This document shows, one piece after another, positions 44,168-52,292 of a stretch of 64,000 nucleotides of DNA; position 1 is the first letter of the stretch; every line of letters starts with the position of its first letter. Where the stretch lies: contig JAEEVG010000003.1 of the NCBI GenBank assembly GCA_016290835.1, forward strand, positions 1-64,000. The letters are read 5' to 3'. Below the pieces are notes generated by a model. It did no database searches, was not told where the DNA came from, and saw only the letters and a program-made list of their open reading frames with translations. The DNA comes from Bacteroidales bacterium. GTDB taxonomy: Bacteria; Bacteroidota; Bacteroidia; Bacteroidales; UBA932. Made by a program: the position numbers and the translations under genes.

Positions 44168-44741
44168 CGAACTGGTCCGCCGGGCCATCATCGGCGACGG
44201 CACCGCGTTCACCGAACTCTGGGACACCCACATCGGGGCGCTCCGTACCTACCTGCGCGGTGCGATGAAGTACCTGGACGACTTCTACATCGACGACATC
44301 TGCTCCCGGAGCTTCGAGAAAGCCTTCCGGCAGATCCGCAGTTTCGACCCTTCCCGCAGCCAGTTCTCCACCTGGCTGCGCACCATCGCCCACAATACGG
44401 CGCTCGATACCATCGATGCCGAGAACCGCGCCCAGAGCCGGCTGGTCTATCTGGACAAGAGCGGCGCCGGGAGCGGCCCGATCCTCGAGACGATCGGAGA
44501 CGAGACCGCCACGCCCCTGGAACAGATTGTCGAAGAGGAGGATGCCGAGAAACTCGAAGGCTACATCGAAGGCCTGCCCGAACTCTACCGGGCCATCGCC
44601 CGGATGCGCCTCCTCGACGGACTCCAGTACAAAGAGATCGCCGAAGAGCTCGGGATGGAGCTCAACACCGTCCGGACCCGCATCCGGCGGGCCAAGGGGA
44701 TGATCGAGGCGTTGAAAGTGGAGGACGAACCCGGACGCTAG
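44136..44741 (+). CDS. sigma-70 family (ECF-type) RNA polymerase sigma factor
   Basis: A 201-residue protein with sigma region 2 (DDICSRSFEKAFRQIRSFDPSRSQFSTWLRTIAHN) and region 4 (LPELYRAIARMRLLDGLQYKEIAEELG, NTVRTRIRRAKG), the two-domain layout of ECF sigma factors. No anti-sigma gene follows. It begins inside the last 32 bases of polA, so it is co-transcribed with it. The regulon cannot be inferred. Confidence 0.9.
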   Translation: MKEEPGLKPIDELVRRAIIGDGTAFTELWDTHIGALRTYLRGAMKYLDDFYIDDICSRSFEKAFRQIRSFDPSRSQFSTWLRTIAHNTALDTIDAENRAQSRLVYLDKSGAGSGPILETIGDETATPLEQIVEEEDAEKLEGYIEGLPELYRAIARMRLLDGLQYKEIAEELGMELNTVRTRIRRAKGMIEALKVEDEPGR

Positions 44742-45169
44742 CGCTTGGCGCGGCACGCGGGGCAGATTCCGTAGGCGATGTAATTCGCGCCGTGCACGTC
44801 GAACTCCTCCGGGAAGGCGACTTGCGGGACGGGGCAATCTTCGAAACAGTAAGTCTTGCCGCACACTTCGCAGTGGAAGTGGACGTGGCGGTCCGTGTCC
44901 CGGGTCTGCTCACCGCAATGGCAGACTTCGTAGCGCAGGCTCCCGCCGCCGTCTTCGAGCGTGTGCAGGAGCCGCTGCGCGCGGAAGGTGGACAGGGTCC
45001 GGGAGATGATGGACTTGTCCACCGACTCCAGGATGTCCTCGATTTCGATCATCGACAGCGGACGGTGCTCCTGCAGCAGCGTCCGGAGGATCAGGATGCG
45101 GTTGGCAGTGGGCTTGATGCCGGCTCGGAGCATCATCTCGGCGGGATCTTCTGCAGCGTGGGAACTCAT
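44738..45169 (-). CDS. Fur family transcriptional regulator (zinc-motif type)
   Basis: A 143-residue winged-helix repressor. The DNA-binding half (KPTANRILILRTLL, SIISRTLSTFRAQ) is followed by the metal-binding half with DRHVHFHCEVCGKTYCFED and a C-terminal CPAC, giving two CxxC pairs for structural zinc plus the His-rich regulatory site. It could sense zinc, iron or peroxide; Zur-like is as likely as Fur. ATG 45169 lies four bases after a -7 box (45181-45174). Its stop shares CTAG with the convergent sigma gene. Confidence 0.87.
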   Translation of the reverse strand: MSSHAAEDPAEMMLRAGIKPTANRILILRTLLQEHRPLSMIEIEDILESVDKSIISRTLSTFRAQRLLHTLEDGGGSLRYEVCHCGEQTRDTDRHVHFHCEVCGKTYCFEDCPVPQVAFPEEFDVHGANYIAYGICPACRAKR

Positions 45170-45173
45170 GCTG

Positions 45174-45181
45174 CAAAGATA
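45174..45181 (-). promoter_or_regulatory. -7 box of the Fur-family gene
   Basis: TATCTTTG on the minus strand is separated by four bases from the start codon at 45169, predicting a transcript that begins at or next to the ATG. Confidence 0.5.
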
Positions 45182-45192
45182 CGCTTTTTCTT

Positions 45193-45891
45193 TTAATTCC
45201 CGCCCACGGCCGGGTAGGCCCGGTCGTCGGCGAAGGAGAAGAAACCGTCGTCGGACACGACCACGTGGTCCACCAGCGTCAGCCCGACGGCCGCGGCACC
45301 TTCCCGCAGGGCGTCCGTCTGCCGGATGTCCGCCGGTCCGGGCTGGGGATTGCCCCCGGGGTGGTTGTGGACGAGGATCAGGGCGGCGGCCCCCTTGTCC
45401 AGGGCCTCCTTGACGATCTGCCCGACATCGATGACGGTCGAGCGGGAGCCGCCCCGGCTGGCCAGCAGTTTGCCCGTCAGGTAGTGCCGGTTGTTGAGCA
45501 GCAGGATCCAGCACTCCTCGTGGGAGAGGCCCTTGAGGTGGGGGATGACCAGGTCATAAACCTGCCGGGCGGTGACCAGCGGGGTTTTCACCACGGAGGC
45601 CTCCTCCTGCAGGAAGCGGCGGCCCAGTTCGAAGGCCGCGAGCACACAGGCCGCCTTGCCCGGGCCGATGCCGCCCAGGGAGAGGAGCTTTTCGGGGGAG
45701 AAGTTGTACAGGGTGCTCAGGCGTCCGTCCGCCAGCTGGAGCAGGCGTCGCGCCAGGTCGAGCGCGCTCACATTCCGATTGCCGCTGCGGATCAGTACGG
45801 CGAGCAATTCGCCGTCGCTCAGACTGGCTGCACCGCGGGAGAGCATTTTTTCGCGCGGGCGCTCGTCCGCGCTGAGATCTTTGATTTTCAT
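45193..45891 (-). CDS. radC: RadC family JAB-domain protein
   Basis: A 232-residue protein with an N-terminal helix-hairpin-helix region (LLSLGGIGPGKA) and a C-terminal MPN/JAMM domain with the metal motif HNHPGGNPQPGPADI. The role is unclear despite the historical link to DNA repair. ATG 45891 (MKIKDLSADERPREK) is the family start; a longer frame runs into miaB. A TATTCTTG box lies seven bases upstream. Confidence 0.9.
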   Translation of the reverse strand: MKIKDLSADERPREKMLSRGAASLSDGELLAVLIRSGNRNVSALDLARRLLQLADGRLSTLYNFSPEKLLSLGGIGPGKAACVLAAFELGRRFLQEEASVVKTPLVTARQVYDLVIPHLKGLSHEECWILLLNNRHYLTGKLLASRGGSRSTVIDVGQIVKEALDKGAAALILVHNHPGGNPQPGPADIRQTDALREGAAAVGLTLVDHVVVSDDGFFSFADDRAYPAVGGN

Positions 45892-45941
45892 AGCGCGGCA
45901 AGAATAGCCAACAAAATCGTAAAAAACGAAAAGAATCGTAT

Positions 45942-47249
45942 TTATCCGGCGAGCCGGCACAGGAGCGTGGCCTGCGTGCAGTCCAGCACGATGACCTCGA
46001 CGAAGTCCCCGGCCCGGTGGACGCTGTCGGGCCAGACGCACATCTTGTTCTGGCTGTTGCGGCCGCACAATTCGGCGGGATTGCGCTTCGAGGGGCCTTC
46101 CACCAGTACCCGGAAGGTCCGTCCGATGTCGCGCCGGTTGCTCTCCAGCGAGAGGCGGTTCTGCACGGCGATGATCTCCTCCAAGCGGCGGTTCTTGGCC
46201 TCGGCGGGCACGTCGTCGGGATACTTGCGGGCGGCCAGGGTGCCGGGCCGTTCGGAATACTGGAACATGAATGCGGCGTCGAATCCCACCTGCTCGAAGA
46301 GGCTGAGCGTATCGCGGTGGTCTTCCTCGGTCTCGGAGCAGAAGCCGGCGATCACGTCGGTGGTGATGGCGCAGTCGCTCATCAGGCTGCGGATCTTCGC
46401 CACGCGCTCCAGATAGCCCGCGCGGGTGTAGCGGCGGCGCATCTTCTCGAGCATGCGGTCGGAGCCGGACTGGACCGGCAGGTGGATGTGGCGGCAGATG
46501 TTCGCGTGGGAGGCCATCGTCTCCAGCACGGCATCCGAGATGTCCTGGGGGTTGGAAGTGGAGAAACGGATGCGCAGCCCCGGCACGGCCTCGGCCACCA
46601 GGCTGAGCAGCCGGGCGAAATCCACGTCCTCATAGCGATAGGAATCGACGTTCTGCCCCAGCAGGGTTACTTCTTTATAACCGCGCGCGGCGCAGTCGCA
46701 GGCTTCGCGCAGAATGCTCCTGGGGTCCCGGCTGCGTTCGGCCCCGCGGGTGTAGGGGACCACGCAGTAGGAGCAGACGTTGTTGCAGCCGCGCATGATG
46801 GAGATGAAGGCCGACACGCCGTTCTTGTCCACGCGGACGGGGGCGATGTCGCCGTAGGTCTCCTCGCGGGAGAGCAGCACGTCGATCTGCGGGTGCCCCT
46901 GCGAGGCGGCGGCAAGCAGCCCGGGCAGGTGGCGGTAGGCGTCCGGCCCGGCCACCACATCCACCTTGCCCGACTCCAGGAGGCTGTCCTTGAGGCGCTC
47001 GGCCATGCAGCCGAGGATGCCCGTCACGACCCCCGGGCGGCTCTTGCGGTGGAAGTTGAACTGTTCGATCCGGCCCCGGATGCGCTGCTCGGCGTTGTCG
47101 CGCACGGAGCAGGTGTTGGCCAGGATCACATCGGCCTGTGCGATGTCCTCCGTGCGAGCGTAGCCGGCCTCTCCGAGGATGGAGAAGACGACCTCCGTAT
47201 CCGCCACGTTCATCTGGCAACCGTATGTCTCGATATATACCTTTTTCAT
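45942..47249 (-). CDS. miaB: tRNA-2-methylthio-N6-dimethylallyladenosine synthase
   Basis: A 435-residue radical-SAM methylthiotransferase for A37 of tRNAs. Order: MTTase domain (ETYGCQMN, NTCSVRDNA), radical-SAM CxxxCxxC (GCNNVCSYCVVPYTRG), then a TRAM domain ending in the C-terminal tail. ATG 47249 gives the standard MKKVYIETYGCQMN. The -7 box TATCTTTG (47266-47259) leaves nine bases of leader. Confidence 0.95.
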   Translation of the reverse strand: MKKVYIETYGCQMNVADTEVVFSILGEAGYARTEDIAQADVILANTCSVRDNAEQRIRGRIEQFNFHRKSRPGVVTGILGCMAERLKDSLLESGKVDVVAGPDAYRHLPGLLAAASQGHPQIDVLLSREETYGDIAPVRVDKNGVSAFISIMRGCNNVCSYCVVPYTRGAERSRDPRSILREACDCAARGYKEVTLLGQNVDSYRYEDVDFARLLSLVAEAVPGLRIRFSTSNPQDISDAVLETMASHANICRHIHLPVQSGSDRMLEKMRRRYTRAGYLERVAKIRSLMSDCAITTDVIAGFCSETEEDHRDTLSLFEQVGFDAAFMFQYSERPGTLAARKYPDDVPAEAKNRRLEEIIAVQNRLSLESNRRDIGRTFRVLVEGPSKRNPAELCGRNSQNKMCVWPDSVHRAGDFVEVIVLDCTQATLLCRLAG

Positions 47250-47258
47250 TCGCAGTCG

Positions 47259-47285
47259 CAAAGATAGAGATTTTTCTTATCTTTA
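47259..47285. promoter_or_regulatory. divergent -7 boxes, miaB / YhcG remnant
   Basis: CAAAGATA (47259-47266) serves miaB leftward, nine bases from its start. TATCTTTA (47278-47285) could serve the rightward gene, four bases from ATG 47290. This is also the edge of the AT-rich accessory stretch. Confidence 0.5.
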
Positions 47286-47289
47286 CGAT

Positions 47290-48318
47290 ATGGACAAAAT
47301 AGAACACAAATACCTCCTGGCCGTCGAACTTATCAAGAAGGCCATCCTCCAGAGCCAGTACAACGCTATCCGGCTCGTAAACCAGGAGCAGTTGAAGCTG
47401 TACTTCGGCATTGGCCGGTACATTTCCGAGAACTCCAGAAATGGTTTCTGGGGCACAGGAGCATTGGAAATCATCAGTGCTCAACTCAAGAATGATCTTC
47501 CGGGTTTGATGGGTTTCGGCGTGAGCAGTTTGAAGAATATGCGCATCTTCTACGAAGCTTGGGCAACGCTTGACGAATAATCGCCAACCGCGATTGGCGA
47601 TTTGCAAACATCAGAAAATGAATCGATTATAATTCGCCAACCGCAATTATCGAATTTGGATGGCTTCCCGATGCAAGAGTTTTTTGCGGTGCCATTTACA
47701 CACCACATCCGGATTTTGGAGAAAGTCAAGGACCGGGACGAGAGAATCTACTACATCCAGCGGACGGCGCTTTCCCACCTGTCAAAGGATGCATTACTGA
47801 AGGCTGTCTCCGCAGACGAATACCACCATCGCGGCACCCTTCCCAACAACTTCCTCACCACCATCCCGGATGTACAGAGCGCTCGCCGCGCCATCCGCGC
47901 TTTCAAGGACGAGTACCTACTGGACTTCATCCTCAAGTTCGGCATGGAATTCCTCTTCATTAAGAACCAGTATGCCGTCGAGGTGAAAGGCCACACTTTC
48001 AAGATTGATCTGCTTTTCTTCAACCGGGAGCTCAATGCACTCGTGGCCGTGGAATTGAAACGAGGGCCCTTCAAAACCGCGTATTTGGGCCAGTTGAACG
48101 GCTATCTGACCGTACTGGATGACTTTGTCCGCAAGCCGCACGAGAATCCGTCCATCGGTCTGGTTTTATGCAAGAGCGCCGACAAATCCATTGTGGAGTA
48201 TCTCATCAAGGACTATAACAAGCCGATGGGTGTGGCTACATACCGCACTACGGAAGAAATGCCGGAAAAGTTCCGAAAAGCCTTGCCTGACATAGAAGAC
48301 CTGAAGAAACTTCTGTAG
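47290..48318 (+). pseudogene. YhcG/DUF1016 PDDEXK nuclease gene, broken by a stop codon and an internal deletion
   Basis: One reading frame carries the DUF1016 N-terminal domain (47290-47577: KLYFGIGRYISEN, FGVSSLKNMRIFYEAW) and the PDDEXK C-terminal domain (FTHHIRILEKVKDRDERIYYI, KIDLLFFNRELNALVAVELKRG, HENPSIGLVLCKS). A TAA at 47578 interrupts it; the downstream half could restart at TTG 47602 or ATG 47671 to give about 200-238 residues. Compared with family members, roughly 25-35 residues between YLLDF and ILKFGMEF are missing. Intact YhcG-like proteins are nucleases linked to defence or mobile DNA. Confidence 0.75.
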
Positions 48319-48596
48319 TGTAAACCAAAAAGAACAGTAGGGGTAGTCAAATAAACTAATCCCATTTATAAGCCACATAATCCGCCTTATGGCGCCCGGC
48401 TCTTCTTTTTTGAGTAGGACATTCTTGGATGCAGATAGACGTAATCATTTATCTGCAAAAAAATCATATCAATAAACGAGCATGCTATCGCTTTTTGGAT
48501 GATTATTTGGGTTTCGGCAGAACTATTTGGGATTCAACACGCAGTATTTGGGATTCGGATTTGCAACATTATGGTGGAACATATATGTTTGTAAAT
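48319..48596. other. 278-base upstream region of the NVEALA locus
   Basis: No gene is supported. It contains an inverted repeat TGCAGATA...TTATCTGCA (48431-48459) and three direct repeats (48504-48558). A frame reading from 48429 into the lipoprotein gene translates the repeats and is not a likely coding start. Confidence 0.5.
48504..48558 (+). promoter_or_regulatory. three phased direct repeats, candidate LytTR-binding sites
   Basis: TATTTGGGTTTCGG (48504), TATTTGGGATTCAA (48524) and TATTTGGGATTCGG (48545) repeat at 20- and 21-base spacing, two helical turns. LytTR-domain regulators of the AgrA/ComE type bind paired direct repeats at about this period. The locus downstream contains a LytTR regulator gene (52590-53327). 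The assignment is inferred. Confidence 0.6.
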
Positions 48597-49163
48597 ATGA
48601 GAAGAGCCTCTCATAATTGGTTTGTTTTGATCGCTTTGTGCTTTCTTGTATTTGTCGCCACTGGCTGCAAGAAAGCACGTCTTCGGGCACAATTGAAAGA
48701 CTTGATGGCCAGTACTATCGTTCTGCCGGAGAAGATTTCTTGCGTGTACAACGGAGAGGTATTTCCGATGCCAGATTCGTTGCGAAACAAGCCCAAGCTG
48801 GTTATCTATATCGACTCTACAGAGTGTACGACATGTCGGATTTCTCACTTATGGGAGTATCAGACTCTTTTTGACTTGTCTTCACAAACTGGTTCATTTT
48901 ACGTAATGATTTTGATGTAGAATACGGAATTCAAATCTATTCCGTTGGTACGTTATCTATTGGATCAGAATGTAACTTATCCTGTTTTTGTGGATTTGAA
49001 TCGGAGTTTTTTAAAGGATAATTCGACTATTCCCGACGATATCAGAATGCATAGTTTGCTATTGGATAGTTTAAACAAGGTAAAATTTGTGGGAGACCCG
49101 AGTGCAACGACGAATATGCTAGAAGTTTTTAAACAAGCCCTTGAAGGGAATGATATGGAATGA
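48597..49163 (+). pseudogene. thioredoxin-like lipoprotein interrupted by an in-frame TAG
   Basis: From ATG 48597 (or 48585) the frame gives a lipoprotein signal (FVATGC) and a thioredoxin-like domain with KLVIYIDSTECTTCRI, whose CTTC is a CxxC redox site. TAG at 48918 stops it after about 107 residues. The same frame continues from 48921 to 49163 with YPVFVDLNRSFLKDN and VGDPSATTNMLEVF, the expected second half of this Bacteroidota family. It is therefore a recent nonsense mutation, a suppressed codon or a sequencing error. First gene of the NVEALA locus. Confidence 0.75.
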
Positions 49164-49187
49164 AAACAATTTAACAATTTAATGCAG

Positions 49188-49481
49188 ATGAAGAATAAAC
49201 TACTGAGAGCCCTTGTCGCCATCTTGATGGTTATTTGTGTGTTGGTAGGGTTGATTTCGCGCTCGTACAATAACGACGCTTTTATTAACGAGAATCTTGA
49301 AGCCCTGACAGAGGAAGAAATCTCATTTGGTCGCTTGGGGACAGAGGTCAGAGTATGTGGGATGCCGGTAATTGAATGGAATGGTATTCAAACGACATGC
49401 TACCATACTGTCATTAGATGCAATTACTGGAATGGGGATGGCTGCCCGGAAACGTTGCCGTGCCCTATTCACGGCTCTTGA
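49188..49481 (+). CDS. NVEALA family small protein, Cys-rich
   Basis: A 97-residue protein with one N-terminal hydrophobic segment (residues about 6-22), then NENLEALTEEE, which matches the NVEALA-family motif that follows the membrane segment, and a C-terminal tail with five cysteines (RVCG, TTCYH, IRCNY, DGCPE, LPCPI). NVEALA proteins are short exported peptides found only in Bacteroidota, of unknown function. An alternative start is ATG 49182. It lies 24 bases after the thioredoxin-like gene and 11 before the propeller gene. Confidence 0.75.
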   Translation: MKNKLLRALVAILMVICVLVGLISRSYNNDAFINENLEALTEEEISFGRLGTEVRVCGMPVIEWNGIQTTCYHTVIRCNYWNGDGCPETLPCPIHGS

Positions 49482-49492
49482 AACTGGTCAAA

Positions 49493-50611
49493 ATGAGACT
49501 TTTGAGGTTGTTGAGTATTTCCACAGCCTTTGTGCTCGTTTGTTGTTGTGCTGGTGGAGAAAAGAATTTCGTCAACGAGGCATTCCGGGTGCGTTGTGAC
49601 GAGTTCAATATGGAAGAGGGCTCACAAGATATTGTCGCATCTGTGGACTATCTGGTTCTTGAGCCTTCAGCAAGCCAGTTACTTGGAGAAATAGACAAAG
49701 TTGTCATTTTGGACGGGAGAATATATGTCGGAGACTATAAGAGTCAAAGGATTCTTGTTTTCAATGAAGATGGAAAGATGCTGAATGTCCTTGATAAGCG
49801 AGGACGGGGGCCGGGGGAATACCTTATGATGCGAAGTTTTTCCATTGCGAATGGAAACCTGTATGTGCTTGACGATTTCGAGTTCACGATCCGTGTTTAT
49901 GATTTGGAGACCCTGGCCTATCGACAATCAATGAAATCCCCTGTATTCGCAACAGATTTTTCGGCACTAGATGATGGCGGTTTTTTATTTGCATTTGCCC
50001 CTCTTTCCGAGAATCTTGTCGCTGACAAATCCAAGCGGTACAGAGTTGTCGTCACAGACGCAGACATGCAGATCCGCCATCGTTTTTTTCCTTATGGGGA
50101 AAAGGAAGTAGATGCATTGTGCTTTAATCAGTATCTCTCTGAAGCGGGGGAGTTTCTCGTTTATGGGACATTCCGGGAAGACGGATACTGCTTGTTCAGT
50201 CGTCAGGATGGACATTTAGAGGAGCATGTCGCATTTGATTTAACTCGGCCGATTCCAGCATCGGAACGCTCATCCATCCAGGCTGTCAGCGAAAGGAAGT
50301 ACAACTATATGATGAACGTTCCGTATTGTAGTGGGGACTATTTGGTGTTTAACATCTCCGCACAAGATGTTGGTGGGACTTGTGTTTATAACCGAAGAAG
50401 CGGGCAGTTTTTGAAGCCTCGTCAGAACGGAATTAACCATATGTTGGTCGGCATTATCGGTGGTGCTGGTAATCAGCTTATTGGGAACTGGGTTATCAAG
50501 ACCAATTATGAAAATTTGGTTAAGAATGGCTTTGAACGAGCGGAGATTTATGAAGAAGCAGCCATTTTAGCTGATGCCCCGTTCCTGGTTTTTTATCAAT
50601 TAAAAGAATAG
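49493..50611 (+). CDS. 6-bladed beta-propeller lipoprotein
   Basis: A 372-residue protein with a lipoprotein signal (VLVCCC, lipidated near residue 17-19). Repeated blades such as IYVGDYKSQRILVFNEDGK and LYVLDDFEFTIRVYD match the Bacteroidota 6-bladed propeller family often found beside NVEALA genes. It is probably anchored to the outer or inner membrane and its ligand is unknown. ATG 49493 follows the NVEALA stop by 11 bases; earlier in-frame codons lie within that gene. Confidence 0.78.
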   Translation: MRLLRLLSISTAFVLVCCCAGGEKNFVNEAFRVRCDEFNMEEGSQDIVASVDYLVLEPSASQLLGEIDKVVILDGRIYVGDYKSQRILVFNEDGKMLNVLDKRGRGPGEYLMMRSFSIANGNLYVLDDFEFTIRVYDLETLAYRQSMKSPVFATDFSALDDGGFLFAFAPLSENLVADKSKRYRVVVTDADMQIRHRFFPYGEKEVDALCFNQYLSEAGEFLVYGTFREDGYCLFSRQDGHLEEHVAFDLTRPIPASERSSIQAVSERKYNYMMNVPYCSGDYLVFNISAQDVGGTCVYNRRSGQFLKPRQNGINHMLVGIIGGAGNQLIGNWVIKTNYENLVKNGFERAEIYEEAAILADAPFLVFYQLKE

Positions 50612-50745
50612 TCGCTTCTTTTTTTGTTAGCCCTATTTTGTCCATAATTGAATGAATGCCTATCTGAGGGTGTTGTCTCGAAATGTAAGACAGTTGCTAT
50701 CCATCTGTGCTATTGTTCTATTAACCATTAATAATATTCAAAATC

Positions 50746-50991
50746 ATGAAAAAGTGTTCTTATGCTGTTATTGGAGCGATTTTAGCGATTTCTATGTTTT
50801 GTTTCTTTGAGAAAGCTGGAACTGTGGATAAGGTTCTAGATGCAAATGTTGAAGCGCTCTCCAGAATCGAAGACCCCATTGAGTTCCCGTGCGAAAGAGC
50901 GACTAGCCGGTGTTCATTTCCCGCCAAGATCGGAGACGAAATTGTGTTAGCTACAGTTGCTGGACTAAGAAATATAGATGAGGAGCTCTAA
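50746..50991 (+). CDS. NVEALA family small protein
   Basis: An 81-residue protein: charged start, hydrophobic segment (AVIGAILAISMFCFF), then DANVEALSRIE, a near-exact NVEALA motif, and a short tail with two cysteines (FPCERATSRCSF). Function unknown. Its stop is directly followed by the ATG of the next gene, so peptide and lipoprotein are translated together. A 134-base gap separates it from the previous gene; I see no confident promoter there. Confidence 0.82.
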   Translation: MKKCSYAVIGAILAISMFCFFEKAGTVDKVLDANVEALSRIEDPIEFPCERATSRCSFPAKIGDEIVLATVAGLRNIDEEL

Positions 50992-52083
50992 ATGCGTCGG
51001 TCGTTCTATTCCCTTCTTTCTATTATTATTGTATTCTATGCTTGTTCCCAAACTATTTCGTCACCTAAAATACAATTGTCTTCGCTGGGCTCGATCAGGC
51101 TGATAGACAACTATATTTTTGAACTGGTGTATGCGAATGATAGTATCTTGCTAGCTTCTACATTAGAAAGCCCACAAATGATGCTCAAGATTCCTCTAGA
51201 TGGGGATGATGACAGCCGTGCAAAAGCATTCTTAAATCCGGGCAGAGGTCCAACAGACGCGTCTCAAACGATTCTGTATGAAGTCGCTTACGACACGTTA
51301 CATATACTGTCATACAGTCCTGCTGGCATAGAAAAAATCATCAAAATACCATTAAAACAGATCGATAATGTATCTGCGTGGAAGATATCAGACTGTTCGA
51401 CCGCACTAAGAGGAGTACAGGTTTCATCTGGTTTTACTGTTTCGAAAGCAGGAGATTATTATGTTGTTGGGGATCATTTGGGTGTACCGAATATTCTTTC
51501 AAAAATTGACGCATCAGGAAGAACATATCAGCCTATGGATTTTTGGCCGAAAGATTCATACCCTTTCAACTCAAACCCAATAGTCAAACAAATGGTATAC
51601 ATGAGAGGTGCGAAATTGTTCTGCAACGGTACTAATCTATTATATGTTTGTGGTGATGGTCAATATGCTATCATTGGTAATGAAAGCGATGGACACCATT
51701 TTGTTCCTCGAATAGAAGTTCTTAACAAAATGCCAAAATATGCGGGAGCATCAGATGGGATGAGTGTAAGGCGTGATCCGAAAGGAGAAATCGGATTGTA
51801 TTCTTACGCGTCTTATAAAGATGTTCTGTTGAGCCCAATTCTAGCGAGGATTAAGGGTGGTAAATATGTTCCAAATAGTTATAAAGGATATCCTGCTTAT
51901 TATTCGGATGTCTTAGTTAAATATGATTGGAACGGCACAGAATGCGGCTCATATACTTTGGATTATCCGTTTTGTTGTTTAATTCTGGATGAATCGGGTG
52001 AAAAGATTTATACCTTAAGTTTGGACATACAGACCGGAGATCAGGTGATTGAAATATATGATATGCCATCAGATTGCGAATAA
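50992..52083 (+). CDS. BF3164-like (TolB-like propeller) lipoprotein
   Basis: A 363-residue protein with lipoprotein signal (IVFYACS, Cys18) and propeller-type repeats (LNPGRGPTDASQ, VLVKYDWNGTECGSYTLD, KIYTLSLDIQTGDQVIEIYD) of the BF3164 family. These genes typically sit next to NVEALA genes, as here with no gap. Base composition is AT-rich compared with flanking housekeeping genes. Role unknown; a receptor or partner for the peptide is a guess. Confidence 0.78.
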   Translation: MRRSFYSLLSIIIVFYACSQTISSPKIQLSSLGSIRLIDNYIFELVYANDSILLASTLESPQMMLKIPLDGDDDSRAKAFLNPGRGPTDASQTILYEVAYDTLHILSYSPAGIEKIIKIPLKQIDNVSAWKISDCSTALRGVQVSSGFTVSKAGDYYVVGDHLGVPNILSKIDASGRTYQPMDFWPKDSYPFNSNPIVKQMVYMRGAKLFCNGTNLLYVCGDGQYAIIGNESDGHHFVPRIEVLNKMPKYAGASDGMSVRRDPKGEIGLYSYASYKDVLLSPILARIKGGKYVPNSYKGYPAYYSDVLVKYDWNGTECGSYTLDYPFCCLILDESGEKIYTLSLDIQTGDQVIEIYDMPSDCE

Positions 52084-52189
52084 ACGACCTGACCGGAGAC
52101 GCTTGATAGGGATTTTTGATAAACAACATTATTATTGATTTATAATGCTCGGTGACCGAAGTAGAAGAAATACTAATGTCGAGGAGAGT

Positions 52190-52257
52190 GTCCAATGGAT
52201 GGCAAAGATGCTATTTTCGGTATTCCGAAGGAGATGATTCCGCATTGGACTTTTTTC
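52190..52257 (+). terminator. terminator of the NVEALA locus
   Basis: GTCCAATG (52190-52197) pairs with CATTGGAC (52243-52250), followed by TTTTTT (52251-52256). The 45-base loop contains a second hairpin, TTCGG-TATT-CCGAA. It lies about 105 bases after the last lipoprotein stop. Confidence 0.7.
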
Positions 52258-52292
52258 TGAATCTGTAGTTTTTTCGTATCTTCGGGGCAAAT

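Noticed and set aside
41210..44233. 1007-codon open frame on the minus strand across polA
   Set aside because: Antisense shadow; polA motifs on the plus strand are unambiguous.
48431..48459. TGCAGATA...TTATCTGCA inverted repeat as a terminator
   Set aside because: It is followed by A-run rather than T-run in the rightward direction, and no leftward gene ends there.
48429..48596. N-terminal extension of the CxxC lipoprotein from 48429
   Set aside because: It translates the phased direct repeats and would destroy the lipoprotein signal; starts at 48585 or 48597 fit.
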